Under the pieces are notes generated by a model. The model searched no databases, was not told where the DNA came from, and worked only from the letters and a program-made list of their open reading frames with translations. This document shows, piece after piece, positions 44,962-55,305 of a stretch of 64,000 nucleotides of DNA. The position numbers and the translations under genes are program-made. The stretch comes from Silene conica (taxonomy: Eukaryota > Streptophyta > Magnoliopsida > Caryophyllales > Caryophyllaceae): NCBI GenBank assembly GCA_029255685.2, contig CM055317.2:68313460-68377459 (forward strand), read 5' to 3'. The first letter of the stretch is position 1; the number at the start of each line of letters is the position of its first letter.

Positions 44962-46572
44962 CTATCTAACGGTCGTGTCGGTGGGCTGTGGGGTGGCGAA
45001 ATGACTGGCCGCCCTAGCATTGTCGCCGCCATCATCGTCAAAGTCGCGTCTCGGCTGAGAAAAGCCTCCCGGGTTGCAGCTCTGAGTAGTGAACTGCGCC
45101 CCCTGTTGACTTAAGTATTCTTCAATTGCCTTCAGCCTTTGGGATGTCTCGAGCTCGTTTTGTCTTAGCTGAGCATTCTCTCGAAGAACTTTGCCGAGGA
45201 TACCTGCAATGAATAGTCAAACATGATATTATATTCATTTAGTAAACGGTTAAATAATTGGTTAGTTTTAAATTTTAATAAACTATAAAATACAAACCTG
45301 GGGTGTATTGTGACTGGGTCCCAGCACTTGAGTGGCGACGACGCTCGTAAAGGACTGGGGCTGCATTTCCCATACCGAGTATCAACCCTTTCTTGTTGAA
45401 ACCGCCGTGTTCTTCGAAGTAGATCTCGTTGTCGTCGATATCTTGCTCCGGGATCCCTTCACTTATCATTTTGTTCTTTCTTGAAAAAACTTTTTCCTAC
45501 AAAACAAAAATAAAATGTTATTAGTATACGTTAATTAATTAGTAAACCAAACTACTAAAATATAAAGAAAAGTTTCTGTTAACTTACAAATAGTGCTTTG
45601 GGTTTCGTTGATAGCCAACCCTTCTTGGGATGATTTTTTGTCTTCTCAAGCAACTTCAAGGCCGATGGTACATCACTCCCATCTTCTCCAGCCTGCAATT
45701 TAAATCCAACGACACTTGTTGAAAAAAACATTCAAGATTATCAAAGGGTGAAAATTATTGAAGACAAGAAAAATGAAGTAAAAACTAAACAATTACCATT
45801 TCATCCATCATCTGTAGGGTGTTTTTACGACCCATTATGTGAGTACCTAAGGCCTTGCCCTTTTCGGTACTTCCCGACATCCGGTTGGTCTTGTTTTTGT
45901 CGGATTTCTCTTGGAATTTTGGATTGTCCTTTCTAGCCTTCAGTTGTTCAAAAATATCCAAGGGTATCCAGTGCGGCCTTTTCTCCGTTGGTTTCTGCAT
46001 AGCGTAGTGAATTCTTTTGCGAAGACGGTCTTTCATCATCTCTTCCCACGCCGACCTAACCGCTGCTCTATCACGAGGGTGAAAGGTAACTTTTTTCTGT
46101 TTCAATAAAAAAAATAATTAAATAAGTATGAAACAATAAATAGGTAATAAATAATAAAACGGAAATAGGTAGTAAACAGTTAATAAATACCTCAAACCAA
46201 TTCCACCACTCTTCCTTAATGTAATCCGACGCTTCTGACCAGTTGGGCGCATACTCCTTGTAGTTGCAAATAATGGTCTGTGTTATAAGAGTAGAAACGT
46301 CTTTGTCACTGAACCTGAAAAAGAGTTAAATGTGAAAATAAAATAGTCAACAAGTAATCATATTATAATCAATATATACGTATATATAATCAATTATCCG
46401 TAAACAAATAAGATACTTACCACTTGGCGCCTTCGTAATCAGTCGGATCGAGGTGTATTCGATGTGTAGGCGGCTGAGTCTCAGGTACAATCTCGTCCTC
46501 ATCATGATTAGCTCCCGATCGTCCTCCCTCAGGCTGACGACTACCACCACCTCGTCGTCTTCCGCCCGGCAT
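44962..46572 (-). CDS. TnpA-like CACTA protein (plant transposase, Ptta/En/Spm family), six exons
   Basis: My hand model on the minus strand has exons 46421-46572, 46191-46314, 45797-46096, 45588-45692, 45298-45496 and 44962-45203. All five introns have GT donors and AG acceptors, phases agree, and the sum is 1122 nt or 373 residues with no internal stop. It starts MPGGRRRGGG and has a hydrophilic N-terminus, then IICNYKEYAPNW, EEWWNWFE, a KKVTFHPRD segment and the family motif DKNKTNR...GTHIMGRKN. A probable C-terminal coiled coil VLRENAQLRQNELETSQRLK follows. This is the Transposase_24 (PF03004) type. Related TnpA proteins bind subterminal repeats and assist the main transposase. Introns are short (76-122 bp). 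Confidence 0.85.
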
Positions 46573-46614
46573 ATTATTATCAAACTAATATAGCAACAAT
46601 TAGAAAGAAATGCT

Positions 46615-46917
46615 TTACGTAATTAAAAACTTGAATAATAAGATTAATAAGATAATTTCATTGACATTAAGCCATACGGCATCGTAGTAGTTATCACAAA
46701 ACCCTCTCAAACCAATGTGTTTCCGTACATCTTGCTCAACTAAATACTTTGTATTCTTACACTTAGAACATGAACACCTAATTTCTCTATTCCTAACGTA
46801 TTCGTCTTGTTGCTTAACATAGTTAATGAATTCATTAACACCAATTACGAAATCCTGCCTTATTTTTTTCCTAGAATCCAACCTTTCATACATCCATTTT
46901 CTTTCTAATCTCTTCAT
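46615..46917 (-). pseudogene. CACTA large transposase (TnpD-like), N-terminal remnant
   Basis: From the ATG at 46917 the product MKRLERKWMYERLDSRKKIR... has the Transpos_assoc domain: WMYERLD, FIGV-like FVIGVNEFINYV, the CSCSKCKN zinc-like motif and a final GFCDNYYDAVW. After about 85 residues it runs into unrelated sequence and stops at 46615. The DDE-type Transposase_21 core that should follow is absent. It lies just upstream of the TnpA-like gene on the same strand, the usual CACTA order. Confidence 0.82.
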
Positions 46918-46979
46918 AGTAAATCTACATATTTTAACAAACAATAACAACAACTAATTAACAACAACAATTAAATAAA

Positions 46980-47232
46980 AACTACATATATATATATATA
47001 TATAACAACAACTAACAACAAAAACTAGTTAACAACTTATTAACAACAATAACAATTAATTAACAACAACAATTAAATAACAACTACATATATAACAACA
47101 ACTAACAACAACAACTAACAACAACAACAACAACAACAACTAACAACAACAACAACAACAACACCACCAACACCAACACCAACAACAACACCAACACCAA
47201 CACCAACACCAACACCAACACCAACACCAACC
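46980..47232. repeat. Microsatellites: (TA)n, (CAA)n and (CCAACA)n
   Basis: A short TA run lies at about 46986-47003. From about 47095 the sequence is CAACAACAA, passing into CCAACACCAACA repeats to 47232. Open frames across it (poly-Val/Gly on the minus strand) are low complexity, not genes. Confidence 0.85.
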
Positions 47233-47294
47233 TGCAAAAAAGAACAATTTACATATATTGGTCTGGGGTCCTTATCTCTCCAGCCTAAACCCAT

Positions 47295-47503
47295 CTTTGA
47301 ATCTTTCATACCATTAGTAAACACTCTTATATTTTCTTAATTGTAATGAGACAAAAATTGGGCAGCACTTCCCTATTGTTCTCCAAATACATTATATAGA
47401 ATGTATTTGGAGAACAATAAGGAAGTGTTGCCCAATTTTTGTTTCATTACAATCAAGAAAATATAAGAATGTTTACTACCTAAATGGCATGAAAGATTCA
47501 AAG
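47295..47503. repeat. Long near-perfect fold-back inside the CACTA element
   Basis: Left arm 47295-47393 and right arm 47400-47503 are inverted copies about 95 percent alike over some 100 bp with one 5-base gap, separated by a 6-base loop (ATATAG). Pairing runs from CTTTGAATCTTTCAT through CAAAAATTGGGCA to CTCCAAATACATT. A transcript would form a long hairpin of the kind processed to small RNAs. A smaller hairpin follows at about 47528-47560. Confidence 0.85.
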
Positions 47504-47899
47504 ACAGTCCCAAAACGGGGACTATTCAACAATTACACCTAATGTGTAATTATTGAACGGGTACTATTCAAGAATATTCTAAACAAATCAACAACACTAA
47601 CAATCAACAACAATGCAAATTTTATATCAAAAAACAAACCTCCTAAACATCTTAACAACAATATGCGACGGATTTGGGACGAAATTAGCTACTAACCTAA
47701 TATTACTAACCACCTAACAATACTAACTAAACTAATCAAATAACAATTAAACTAAACTAACTATTCCTAATAACAATAAAAAAACAATAGTACGGAATTT
47801 GCGACGGAATTTTGCGACGGATTAAACAAAAAAAATTAAGACGGTATATTAATAAAATTAGTATACATACATAAGAAAGAAAGAAGTGGCGGTGAGGTG

Positions 47900-48060
47900 G
47901 CAGGTGGAGGAGGAAGGAGGGGCGGCTGGCCGGAGGAAGGAGGGGCGGCTGGCCGGAGGAAGGAGGGGCGGCGAGGAGGAAGGAGGGGCGGAGGAGGAAG
48001 GAAAAGGAAGGAAGGAGAAGGAGAAGGAGAGGAAGAAGGAGGGGCGGTTGGGAGGCTCCG
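47900..48060 (+). repeat. Purine-rich tandem repeat in the CACTA element
   Basis: A unit like GGAGGAAGGAGGGGCGGCTGG recurs two to three times around 47915-47990 and then decays into GGAAGGAGAAGGAGAA sequence, followed by CGGCGGCTCCGGCGG. It is strongly G-rich on the plus strand. Open frames across it are Gly/Arg/Glu low-complexity artefacts. It lies in what would be the 5' region of the transposon's minus-strand genes. Confidence 0.65.
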
Positions 48061-48219
48061 GCGACGGCGGCTCCGGCGGCTCCGGCGGGGGAGGTAGGGT
48101 AGGGTGGTTGGGTGGGTGGTGTGGTGACGAATCGCCGATAAATCGCCTTAGGGTTTTTTTTTTTTAATTGTGAAATCGATTTGGGGGAAAAATGAGATCC
48201 GCGGGTCTGTATTAAAAAA

Positions 48220-48600
48220 CTTTGCGACGGACTTTTGCGACGGAATTTCCGTCGCAAATCTGGTCAAGGTCAAATGTTGACCAGATTTGCGACGGAATTT
48301 CCGTCGCAAATATTGACTCCTGCGACGGAAATTCCGTCGCAAATCTGGTCAACATTTGACCTTGACCAACTTTTGGGCAAGTCTGGTCAATATGTTTGCG
48401 ACGGAATTTCCGTCGCAAAAGTCAATATTTGCGACGGACTTTCCGTCGCAAACCTTCCCGCCATTTGACTTTCATTTCGCGGGTCTGGGAAATTCAGGTC
48501 CGTCGCAAATTCCGTCGCAAACAAAAAATCCGTCGCGAAATCCGTCGCAAAACTAATTTTGCGACGGATTTGCTGTCCGTCGCAAAATATCCGTCGCAAT
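48220..48600. repeat. CACTA subterminal repeat array, right
   Basis: About 15 copies of TTTGCGACGG or TCCGTCGCAAA lie in both orientations, together with inverted TTGACCAGATT and GGTCAACATTTGACC blocks. It mirrors the array at the left end. Confidence 0.8.
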
Positions 48601-48620
48601 GGCAGTATTTTTTTGTAGTG

Positions 48621-48623
48621 TAC
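48621..48623. repeat. CACTA target site duplication, right
   Basis: TAC, matching 44256-44258. Confidence 0.88.
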
Positions 48624-49731
48624 TGAGCTTGAGATAATTGGTTGTTACTTGGTTGGTGGCCCGAAATTGAACATTGCTCACCATATGGCCCTTCACTTGA
48701 GTAGGTTGGCATCCCAGCCTCAGCTTACTACCCCCATTTGTGTTGGGGGGATGGTCACCTTGATTGCCAACAACCTTTGTCAGAGGCACTTCACGGTCGA
48801 TTTCATTCAGGGCGAGAATGTACTATCTAGCCGATACTTGCAGGATGCTTTGGGGTGGGTACGGTATAACCCCAGTGATCGCAAAGAGTATTGGCAGATT
48901 CGGGTTGACAACAAGTTCAAGAATTCAGTCCCTTTGCCAAACACCGATTTGATGAAAGTTGTGCCGGGGAAGACCTCTTACCTCCTTGATATTGAGGCGG
49001 ACCCCGAGGACCTCCCACCAGACCAGCGTGCCCCTAGAGTCTACACCAGAGATAGAGTCGGTGCCACTCCTACCGACCTCCAGTTTGAGGCTTTTCAGCA
49101 GCCCTCCATTTCCATGTCCCAGTTTCAGAGTGGTCCCTCATACTTTCAGGGCTCCACCTCCGCCTCCGGTCCATCTTCTTCTTCATGCCCCCCAGAGCTT
49201 ATTGATTTCATGGCCCGAGTTGACTTGGGCATGAAGAGTGCAGCGGATTTAGCGGACCAGCGCCAAGCCATAGCCGATGAGCGGCATAGGGATTTGACCT
49301 ATAGGCTTGATTACCTTTACCATGATCAAGCCTATGGTACATTTCCGAGTTATGATCGGTCCGTCCGCGACGGTTATCATCATCCGGATGGTGGTCGCCC
49401 GTCATATTACATGCCTCCTGATAGGGGTTATGTGCCTCCTGAGGGTCATTTTTACGGGGAGATCAACGTCGCCCCGGGTTATTTTTCAAACCCGATCTTT
49501 CCCCCCAACTTCCGGGGAAATGAGGATTCGGGCCCTCCGAGGCATTCATCCTTCCATGGCGGGTATGGTGATGCGGGACCTAGTGGCTCTCAAGCCTCCC
49601 CTTTCCGTGATGTTATGCTCAACCCGAACGACTACATGGTGGTCGATGATGGCAATGGGAATGATGATGATGGAGCCGGTGATGAAGGTTATGAGTCCGA
49701 GGATCATTTTGATGATCATTTTGATGAGTGA

Positions 49732-52048
49732 CCACCTTTGGAGGTGGTTGATGGATGACTTTGCTCCCATGGAAAAATCCAAAACAAAGCAAGTAACTCC
49801 CTTAATCCAAATTTCGCTTTAGTTTGCATTTTTTTTTTTTTTTTAGCATGCATTTAGCTTAGTTAGTTTTGTTTAGTTCGTTAGTTTTAGTTTCCTTTTC
49901 ATGTTTTCACATCATTAGTTTAGATGCATATAGTGGCATTCATTTAGATGCATTAGATTTATATTTTTGTATCATATTGTCACATATAGATTGCATACAT
50001 GTAGTTTAGAGCATTTAGTTTGCATTTAGTCTAGTTTTTAGTTTTTCTCTTCTTTTGTTTACCTTTGTTTTTAATGCCTTCTTAAAAACCAAAAAACCAA
50101 AAAAATTGAAAAACCAAAAACTTTCAAAAATATGTTCTTTATTTTCCGGTTTTCCTCCTCACATTATGCATATAAATAAGTGTGGGGAGGAAGAACCGTT
50201 TATTTCAAAAAATACAAAAACAAGTTTTTATTTTCTCAAAAATTTCAAAAAAGCCAAAAACATGTTGTTTTTGTTCTTTTACGTCATTTCCCCCTTTGCA
50301 CTTTATTACATTGAGGACAATGTAAATCTTAAGTGTGGGGAGGGAAAATATCCACCTTGTGAATATTTGATTGCTTTTGTAAGTATGAAAAACTTCAAAA
50401 ATACCAAAAAAATCGAAAAATTTGAAAAATTCAAAAACATGTTTTTACCTTGTTAGTGTAGAATTGTATATACTTGTGTTTGCTTTCCCTCCTTTCGCAT
50501 AGGTAACACTCGCTTGAGCACCGCTTCGGATCTTGAAGACACCACGGTATGATCGTTCCAACCTCTATTTCACTCTCATTTTCTTCCTTTTGTTGCAAAT
50601 GAGGAGGATGGGCTTGTATTTGGAGGATGTGGGGTACATTGTGGAGATTGTGTGTGGCTTGTGTGCTTTTGTGCTGTTAGAAGATGCATTAGCTTTGTTT
50701 GGCATGTAGTTTGATAGTCTCACTTGCATTAAAACATGTCTATATTAGTTGCATTCATGGCATATAGTTGCATTTAGGATAATGTTTTGAAAATGCCTAA
50801 TTGAGAACTTTGACAAAATCGTTTAGGCCGTTGCAAATGATTCTTCTACTTGTGACTTTGTCTTTTAGAATGATTTCTAAAACACCCTAGGTCATGCTTT
50901 TCTAGTATCTTTCTAACCATGGTCCAATACCGAGTCAAGGGTTTGCATGTGAGTCACCTTGCCCAACCCCGTAATGCGAAATGGTTTTGATTATCTTGTC
51001 TTGGTGACCTTGTTCGACTTGGCGGTTTGGCAACCCAAAAATAACTTTCATGAATAAATTTGGAATGCTCTTGTCAATAATCATAAGAAGTGGAATCGAC
51101 TTGAAAGAAAAAAAAAAAGGGGAAACTCAAGTGAAAAAGAAAAGAAAAAAAAATGGTTAATGAAAAAGAATAAGAACATGTTGTTTTGGTGGAGGCGTAC
51201 CACTTCGATGTGCTTTGGAGGGTAGCCATTGAGTTGGCTTCCCACTTGGTTGTGAATTCGACCGCCCAAAGACAGAGTGATTGTCACCCCGATAAGCTAT
51301 TGTCTAGAGGTTAACCGGTTGCCTAATAAGCGATTGGCGAAAGCAAAGGACATTAGCACGCGTGGGACAAACCTCATCCTAACTCATGGCATGAAAAAAG
51401 AGATGAAAAAAAAAGTTGAATGAGGTCAAATTTTGATTGTCATCCACCATTTTGTATTGATTTGAGCATTTCATTCCAAAAAAAAATCAATTTTGCCTTG
51501 CCGTTTTGTCGACCTTGGGACGACCCATGACCTTTACTTTGTGAAGAATCTAGACTTGTTGTATCTTTTGCCTTTAGCATTGCGGGGATCATCATTCCAT
51601 TCCATCCGATCGCCCTTGACAAAAGTATTTGGATAACGGTTATGAAAGTAGCCTAGTTTAGCATGATTTGGCGGTGTTTTGTTGTCATCCTTCTTGCCTT
51701 AGTGACTTGTAGAATTAATATTTGTGAGGGAGTTTACGATTTTGAATTTGTTCCCTTTTAGTTGTTTTCCGCCGCTTGAATGAGGCAAGCGGTTTTCTTT
51801 CTTTTCCGATGCATGTTGCTTGTCTATACGTGTTTTGTTTTTACTTGTTGGCATCGAAAGTTTTGTAGCAAGACCTTACTTGCCTTGCAATAGGGCATTC
51901 TCCCTCATGAATGTCAAATTGTGAGTTGAAAGGGCTACGGGTGTAGCTAAACCCGATTCGGCTTATAGTTAGCTTAGTTAGTTGTTTCTTTGTTTTTAAT
52001 AAGGGTTATATAGTTACTTGATCTCTTACTCGAGGACGAGTAAGGTTT
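49732..52048. other. 3' non-coding region of the LTR element
   Basis: About 2.3 kb without a convincing ORF. Two internal polypurine-like motifs AAGTGTGGGGAGG occur at 50178-50190 and 50331-50343. The second is preceded by the palindrome-like ACATTGAGGACAATGT at 50308-50323, a signature often seen near the 3' end of Athila/Tat-type elements. A/C-rich AAAAACCAAAAA tracts lie between 50080 and 50450. CTCGAGGACGAG at 52030-52041 is the usual lead-in to the true polypurine tract. Confidence 0.6.
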
Positions 52049-52063
52049 AAGTGTGGGGAATTC
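52049..52063 (+). other. Polypurine tract
   Basis: AAGTGTGGGGAATTC directly precedes the TG of the 3' LTR. It is the expected primer site for plus-strand synthesis in Athila/Tat-type elements. Confidence 0.8.
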
Positions 52064-53775
52064 TGATGAGCTCCATTTTGGTCATCATTTCCTTTGCATT
52101 TTCTTTGTTTTCGGTCACGATTCGGCCTCGATTTGCGTGTCTTGAGGTGTTTTTACGTCCGTTGCCTCGTATATTCCTATTCTGTCCAATTTTTGTAGGC
52201 ATTACGGCGGGGGCAAAGAAACGAGACAAATCGACCCGAATTTGGAGCGATTTATGAAGAATTGTGAAGGATTTGTGAATGTTGCCTCCCAGGCCCTCCC
52301 AGCCGGTCCCCAACCGGCGGCCGGTCGGCCGGCTGGGAGCTCTGACTTAGGAATTTTGGCGTAAAAGAAGAGAAAGTTGCAGATTCATGGAGCAAGGCTC
52401 CCAGCCGGTGGCCTACCGGCAGCCGGTTTGCCGGCTGGGGAGACCTTCACATACTTAGCCAAATTTTCGAAGATTGAAGAAATAAGCTATATTGGGCAGA
52501 CTTCTCAAAAAGGTGTCCCAGCCGGTGGACAACCGGCAGCCGGTCCACCGGCTGAGGGTACCTGTAGCCAAGAAAAAGAAGGAAAAAGTCAGAACTGAAG
52601 GATAGGCTTCCCAGCCGGTGCCCGACCGGCAGCCGGCCGGTCGGCTGGGAATGCATGCTCATTGAAGAAAATCGAAGAAAAAGTCAGAAGTCCTTACTTG
52701 GACTCTCAGCCGGTCCCAGACCGGCAGCCGGTCGACCGGCTGGGAGGCCTTTTTCGTATTTTCGAGCCCTATATAAACCCGCACTTTACACACTTCTTAT
52801 TTACGCATTCTTAAGCTTTTTTAGGGTTTACTACTGTTTGGAATACTTAGCACTTAGACTCAAAAACACTAAAAAATACTTTAATCTTATTTAGATCTTT
52901 ACTTAATCTTTCTTTATTAGTTAATCTCTCTAGAGGATTCTCCTTAAGTTTGTGTTTAAGCATTTTGTTAGTGGATTATTTGGGTTGTAATTTTTGGGGG
53001 ATTTGGAAGAATCCTTCAACTTGTCATCCAAGTCATTTCCTTTTCCATAGTTAATGGTATAATCTTCTTCATCTTTACTTTATCTTTGCATTTCCTTTAA
53101 GTTTTGTTTGTTTAATTGTTTACTCTTACTTAATCCAACATGTCTAGCAATTCCTCATCATTTGTTTACATACTTATGTTAGCCATGTGTGAGTAGTTCC
53201 CCTACTAGGGTTAGGGGTGTGCTTTGGTTTGTTGATAGCTATGAATCTTGCTTAGGGTTAGGATTTGGTTCTCTTCTTTGCTAGGTTTTCATTTATGCAT
53301 GTTACATGTTTGATGAAATGTCTCAACGACGGTTGGACATGATTCTCATTGTTGTTGGCCTTTGATGATAGTCTAGGGCTTTCATGGACATGTATGTATG
53401 TTAGGTTGGCCTTATTTGTAGCGAAAGCTAGGATAGGGATCGACTTTAGGTGAGTCAAATCGATAGACGAGACAAACCTAGGCCTAGTATAGTGGAGACC
53501 TTAGATTCCCTTGCATGATTCGTTACCAACCTACCTTAGTACCCCCGACACCTTAGTATCTTTTATTCATCGATTTCATCTTGACACTTTTGCTTTAATT
53601 TATCTTTAGTAGTTGTTAATCAATCACAAACTTATTACCCAACTCGAGCTCGAACTAGAACTTAAATATACAACTTCCCCACCGTCTTTTGGGTTCGACC
53701 CTAAATTATACTACTTAATTTGGGAGTTTATAAATTGTTTTTGGTGCCGGAATCGACGACAAAATCCGGCCATCA
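52064..53775 (+). repeat. 3' LTR
   Basis: 1712 bp, TG...CA. It matches the 5' LTR without gaps and with three substitutions seen, all in the last 200 bp. It carries the same five palindromes (52296-52746) and TATA box (52770-52777). GACAC follows at 53776-53780. Confidence 0.95.
52296..52746. repeat. Array of five spaced palindromes in the 3' LTR
   Basis: These are exact counterparts, at an offset of 14662, of the five units in the 5' LTR (52296, 52398, 52517, 52608 and 52703 as unit starts). No differences from the 5' array were seen. Confidence 0.9.
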
Positions 53776-53780
53776 GACAC
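53776..53780. repeat. LTR retrotransposon target site duplication, right
   Basis: GACAC, identical to 37397-37401. Confidence 0.92.
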
Positions 53781-54470
53781 ATAAATGGAAAAAATATAGT
53801 TTTTTTTCAATAAAATATTAAGAGACCGTATCTCTAAAGTCATTGTACTAATTAATTAAAAATAGCACATTTCTAGTAAAATCGTTGTACAATTTAGGCC
53901 CTAATCTTTCTACTTAATTTCAACTCGTCTCATTTAAACTCAATGTTATTGAATTTAGTTCAATTTAGTTTCATTTAGTTTAATTCAACTAACTATTTCT
54001 TCACAAAGTAACTCTTACTTTAATTCTATTCACTTTAACTAAATTTTATTCAATTAAGTTCATTTTAGATCAGTCTCATTAAATTCAATTCAGTTCCTTT
54101 TAGCTGAAAAAAACATGACATTAGTTATTATTTAACAGAACGGATTTTTATGTAACATCTTATTTGAATTTTTGCATTAATAATCCTGAAATGTATCTAT
54201 TTGCTGAATCAATATTATTCGTATTTTCACAACCGTTGATCAAATTAATAAAATAAATAAGTTGAATTTATCAAAAGATATTAAAATTTGACCCATCGAA
54301 ATGTTCGAAACTAGCAAGAACGGGGGAGGAGGAGGAGTAGAAGGATGCACGTGCAGCAAGCATGGTGTCATGCATGCATGTGGTGACGTGTCCATATTAT
54401 GGGCCCTACTCCTCTGTTTCTCAATTTAAGTCAAAATTCTCAAACTTTAATATTATTAAATTAAATAATA

Positions 54471-54662
54471 CTCCCTCCGAGTCGGAGTAATGACTCTTAC
54501 TTCCTTTTTGGTACGAGTTTAGTGATGGTTCCTCTTTCTATTTTTAGTAACTTTTTTGTGGTCCAAAATCAATTTAGTGTAGGGTGTTTTGTGTGGTTTA
54601 GAATCATTTCCTTATTTTTTGTGCATAAAGGTAAATGAACCATTACTATGACTCGGAGGGAG
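54471..54662. mobile_element. Stowaway MITE (Tc1/mariner)
   Basis: It starts CTCCCTCCGAGTC and ends GACTCGGAGGGAG, perfect inverted repeats of 13 bp, with TA at 54469-54470 and 54663-54664. The length is 192 bp, non-coding. Confidence 0.88.
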
Positions 54663-55109
54663 TAATAAGAAATAAAATACAAGGGTAAAATTGTCAATTT
54701 AGAGGTATGACCAACAACATTGTGTAGTATACTATGATTCGGTCATATATGAGGTATCCGTCCCGTTTGATTTTACAATTAATGTATGTCTAACTAATTA
54801 ACTAAATCATGCATGATGGTCCAATCATATGGATTTTCAACGGACTATGTCGGTCAGGTCACGATCAGTTGTTTACCTTGATTTTAGTATAAGATGAATG
54901 AAAGAAGAAAAAAATCATTTATAATTATTGTCATTTGATGAGTAGTTCGTTGACAGGTTGAATATATATGATCAAATTAACCATTGATAATACTATAATA
55001 TAAAAAAAGTAAATAAATAAATAAAACATAGAAAAATAGATAGATAAACAAATAACTACGATTTGTTTCACATTTGGCATTACTCACTCTATTCTACTAC
55101 ATAATTATC

Positions 55110-55305
55110 AGGAATGGATCCTCTCCATTTCTTTTCTCTCCATTTCTTCTCACAAACATTACTATATTATATATTCCAATCTCTTTCATTTACCTTTTTA
55201 TTTCTAAATAAATCTACAACCATCCGATCGTTCCCAAATTTAATCCGAACCGTTGAGAAGTAATGGACCTCCATTTCTTTTCGAGAAATGGAGAGGATCC
55301 TTACT
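55110..55305. mobile_element. Mutator-like MITE
   Basis: Inverted ends share GGATCCTCTCCATTTCT, and the element is flanked by a perfect 10-bp direct repeat CATAATTATC (55100-55109 and 55306-55315). The length of about 196 bp and the duplication length fit a non-autonomous Mutator-like element. Confidence 0.78.

Larger units (their letters stand above)
44259..48620 (-). mobile_element. CACTA (En/Spm) DNA transposon nested in the LTR element
   Basis: 4362 bp, with ends CACTACAAAACAATGC and, on the other strand, CACTACAAAAAAATAC, flanked by TAC. Subterminal regions (44280-44715 and 48220-48600) are packed with TTTGCGACGGA and its inverse TCCGTCGCAAA, often as back-to-back palindromes. Such motifs are the TnpA-binding arrays of CACTA elements. 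Genes run on the minus strand: first a remnant of the large transposase (46615-46917), then an apparently intact TnpA-like gene (44962-46572). The catalytic transposase core is missing, so it is a deletion derivative that would need a partner to move. Confidence 0.93.
43627..49731 (+). pseudogene. Athila ORF1-type protein, split by a CACTA transposon
   Basis: The ORF starts at the ATG of 43627 but has a TGA at codon 8 (43648-43650). It is otherwise open to 44258, stops at the CACTA element and resumes in frame at 48624, ending at 49731. If the transposon and one TAC duplication are discounted the frame is continuous. The N-terminal half matches the ATHILA ORF-1 family of plant retrotransposons, with RAGLRDLGIEK, HRLTLDEFALIFGL and RIWHRFMGWTVF blocks. 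The C-terminal half is Pro/Ser/Tyr-rich with an acidic DDDGAGDEGYESED tail. The role of this family is unknown; in Athila elements an extra ORF often occupies the env-like position. An in-frame ATG at 43831 lies beyond the stop codon. Confidence 0.82.
37402..53775 (+). mobile_element. Young Athila-like Ty3/gypsy LTR retrotransposon lacking RT and integrase
   Basis: The element is 16.4 kb long, or about 12.0 kb without the CACTA insertion and its duplicated TAC. LTRs of 1712 bp begin TGATGAG and end GGCCATCA. A tRNA-Asp type primer binding site, a gag ORF with CCHC knuckle and protease-like domain, an Athila ORF1-type second ORF, a polypurine tract and a 5-bp target duplication (GACAC) are all present. 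No reverse transcriptase, RNase H or integrase motif is seen anywhere between the LTRs, so the element is non-autonomous. Yet the LTRs differ at only three positions I can find, so it moved recently and presumably used enzymes from a partner element. Its second ORF is interrupted by a CACTA transposon at 44259-48620. Confidence 0.93.

Noticed and set aside
47886-48257. Gly/Arg/Glu-rich and Pro/Leu/Ser-rich open frames in the CACTA element
   Set aside because: They come from the purine-rich tandem repeat and exist on both strands; no domain or start context supports a gene.
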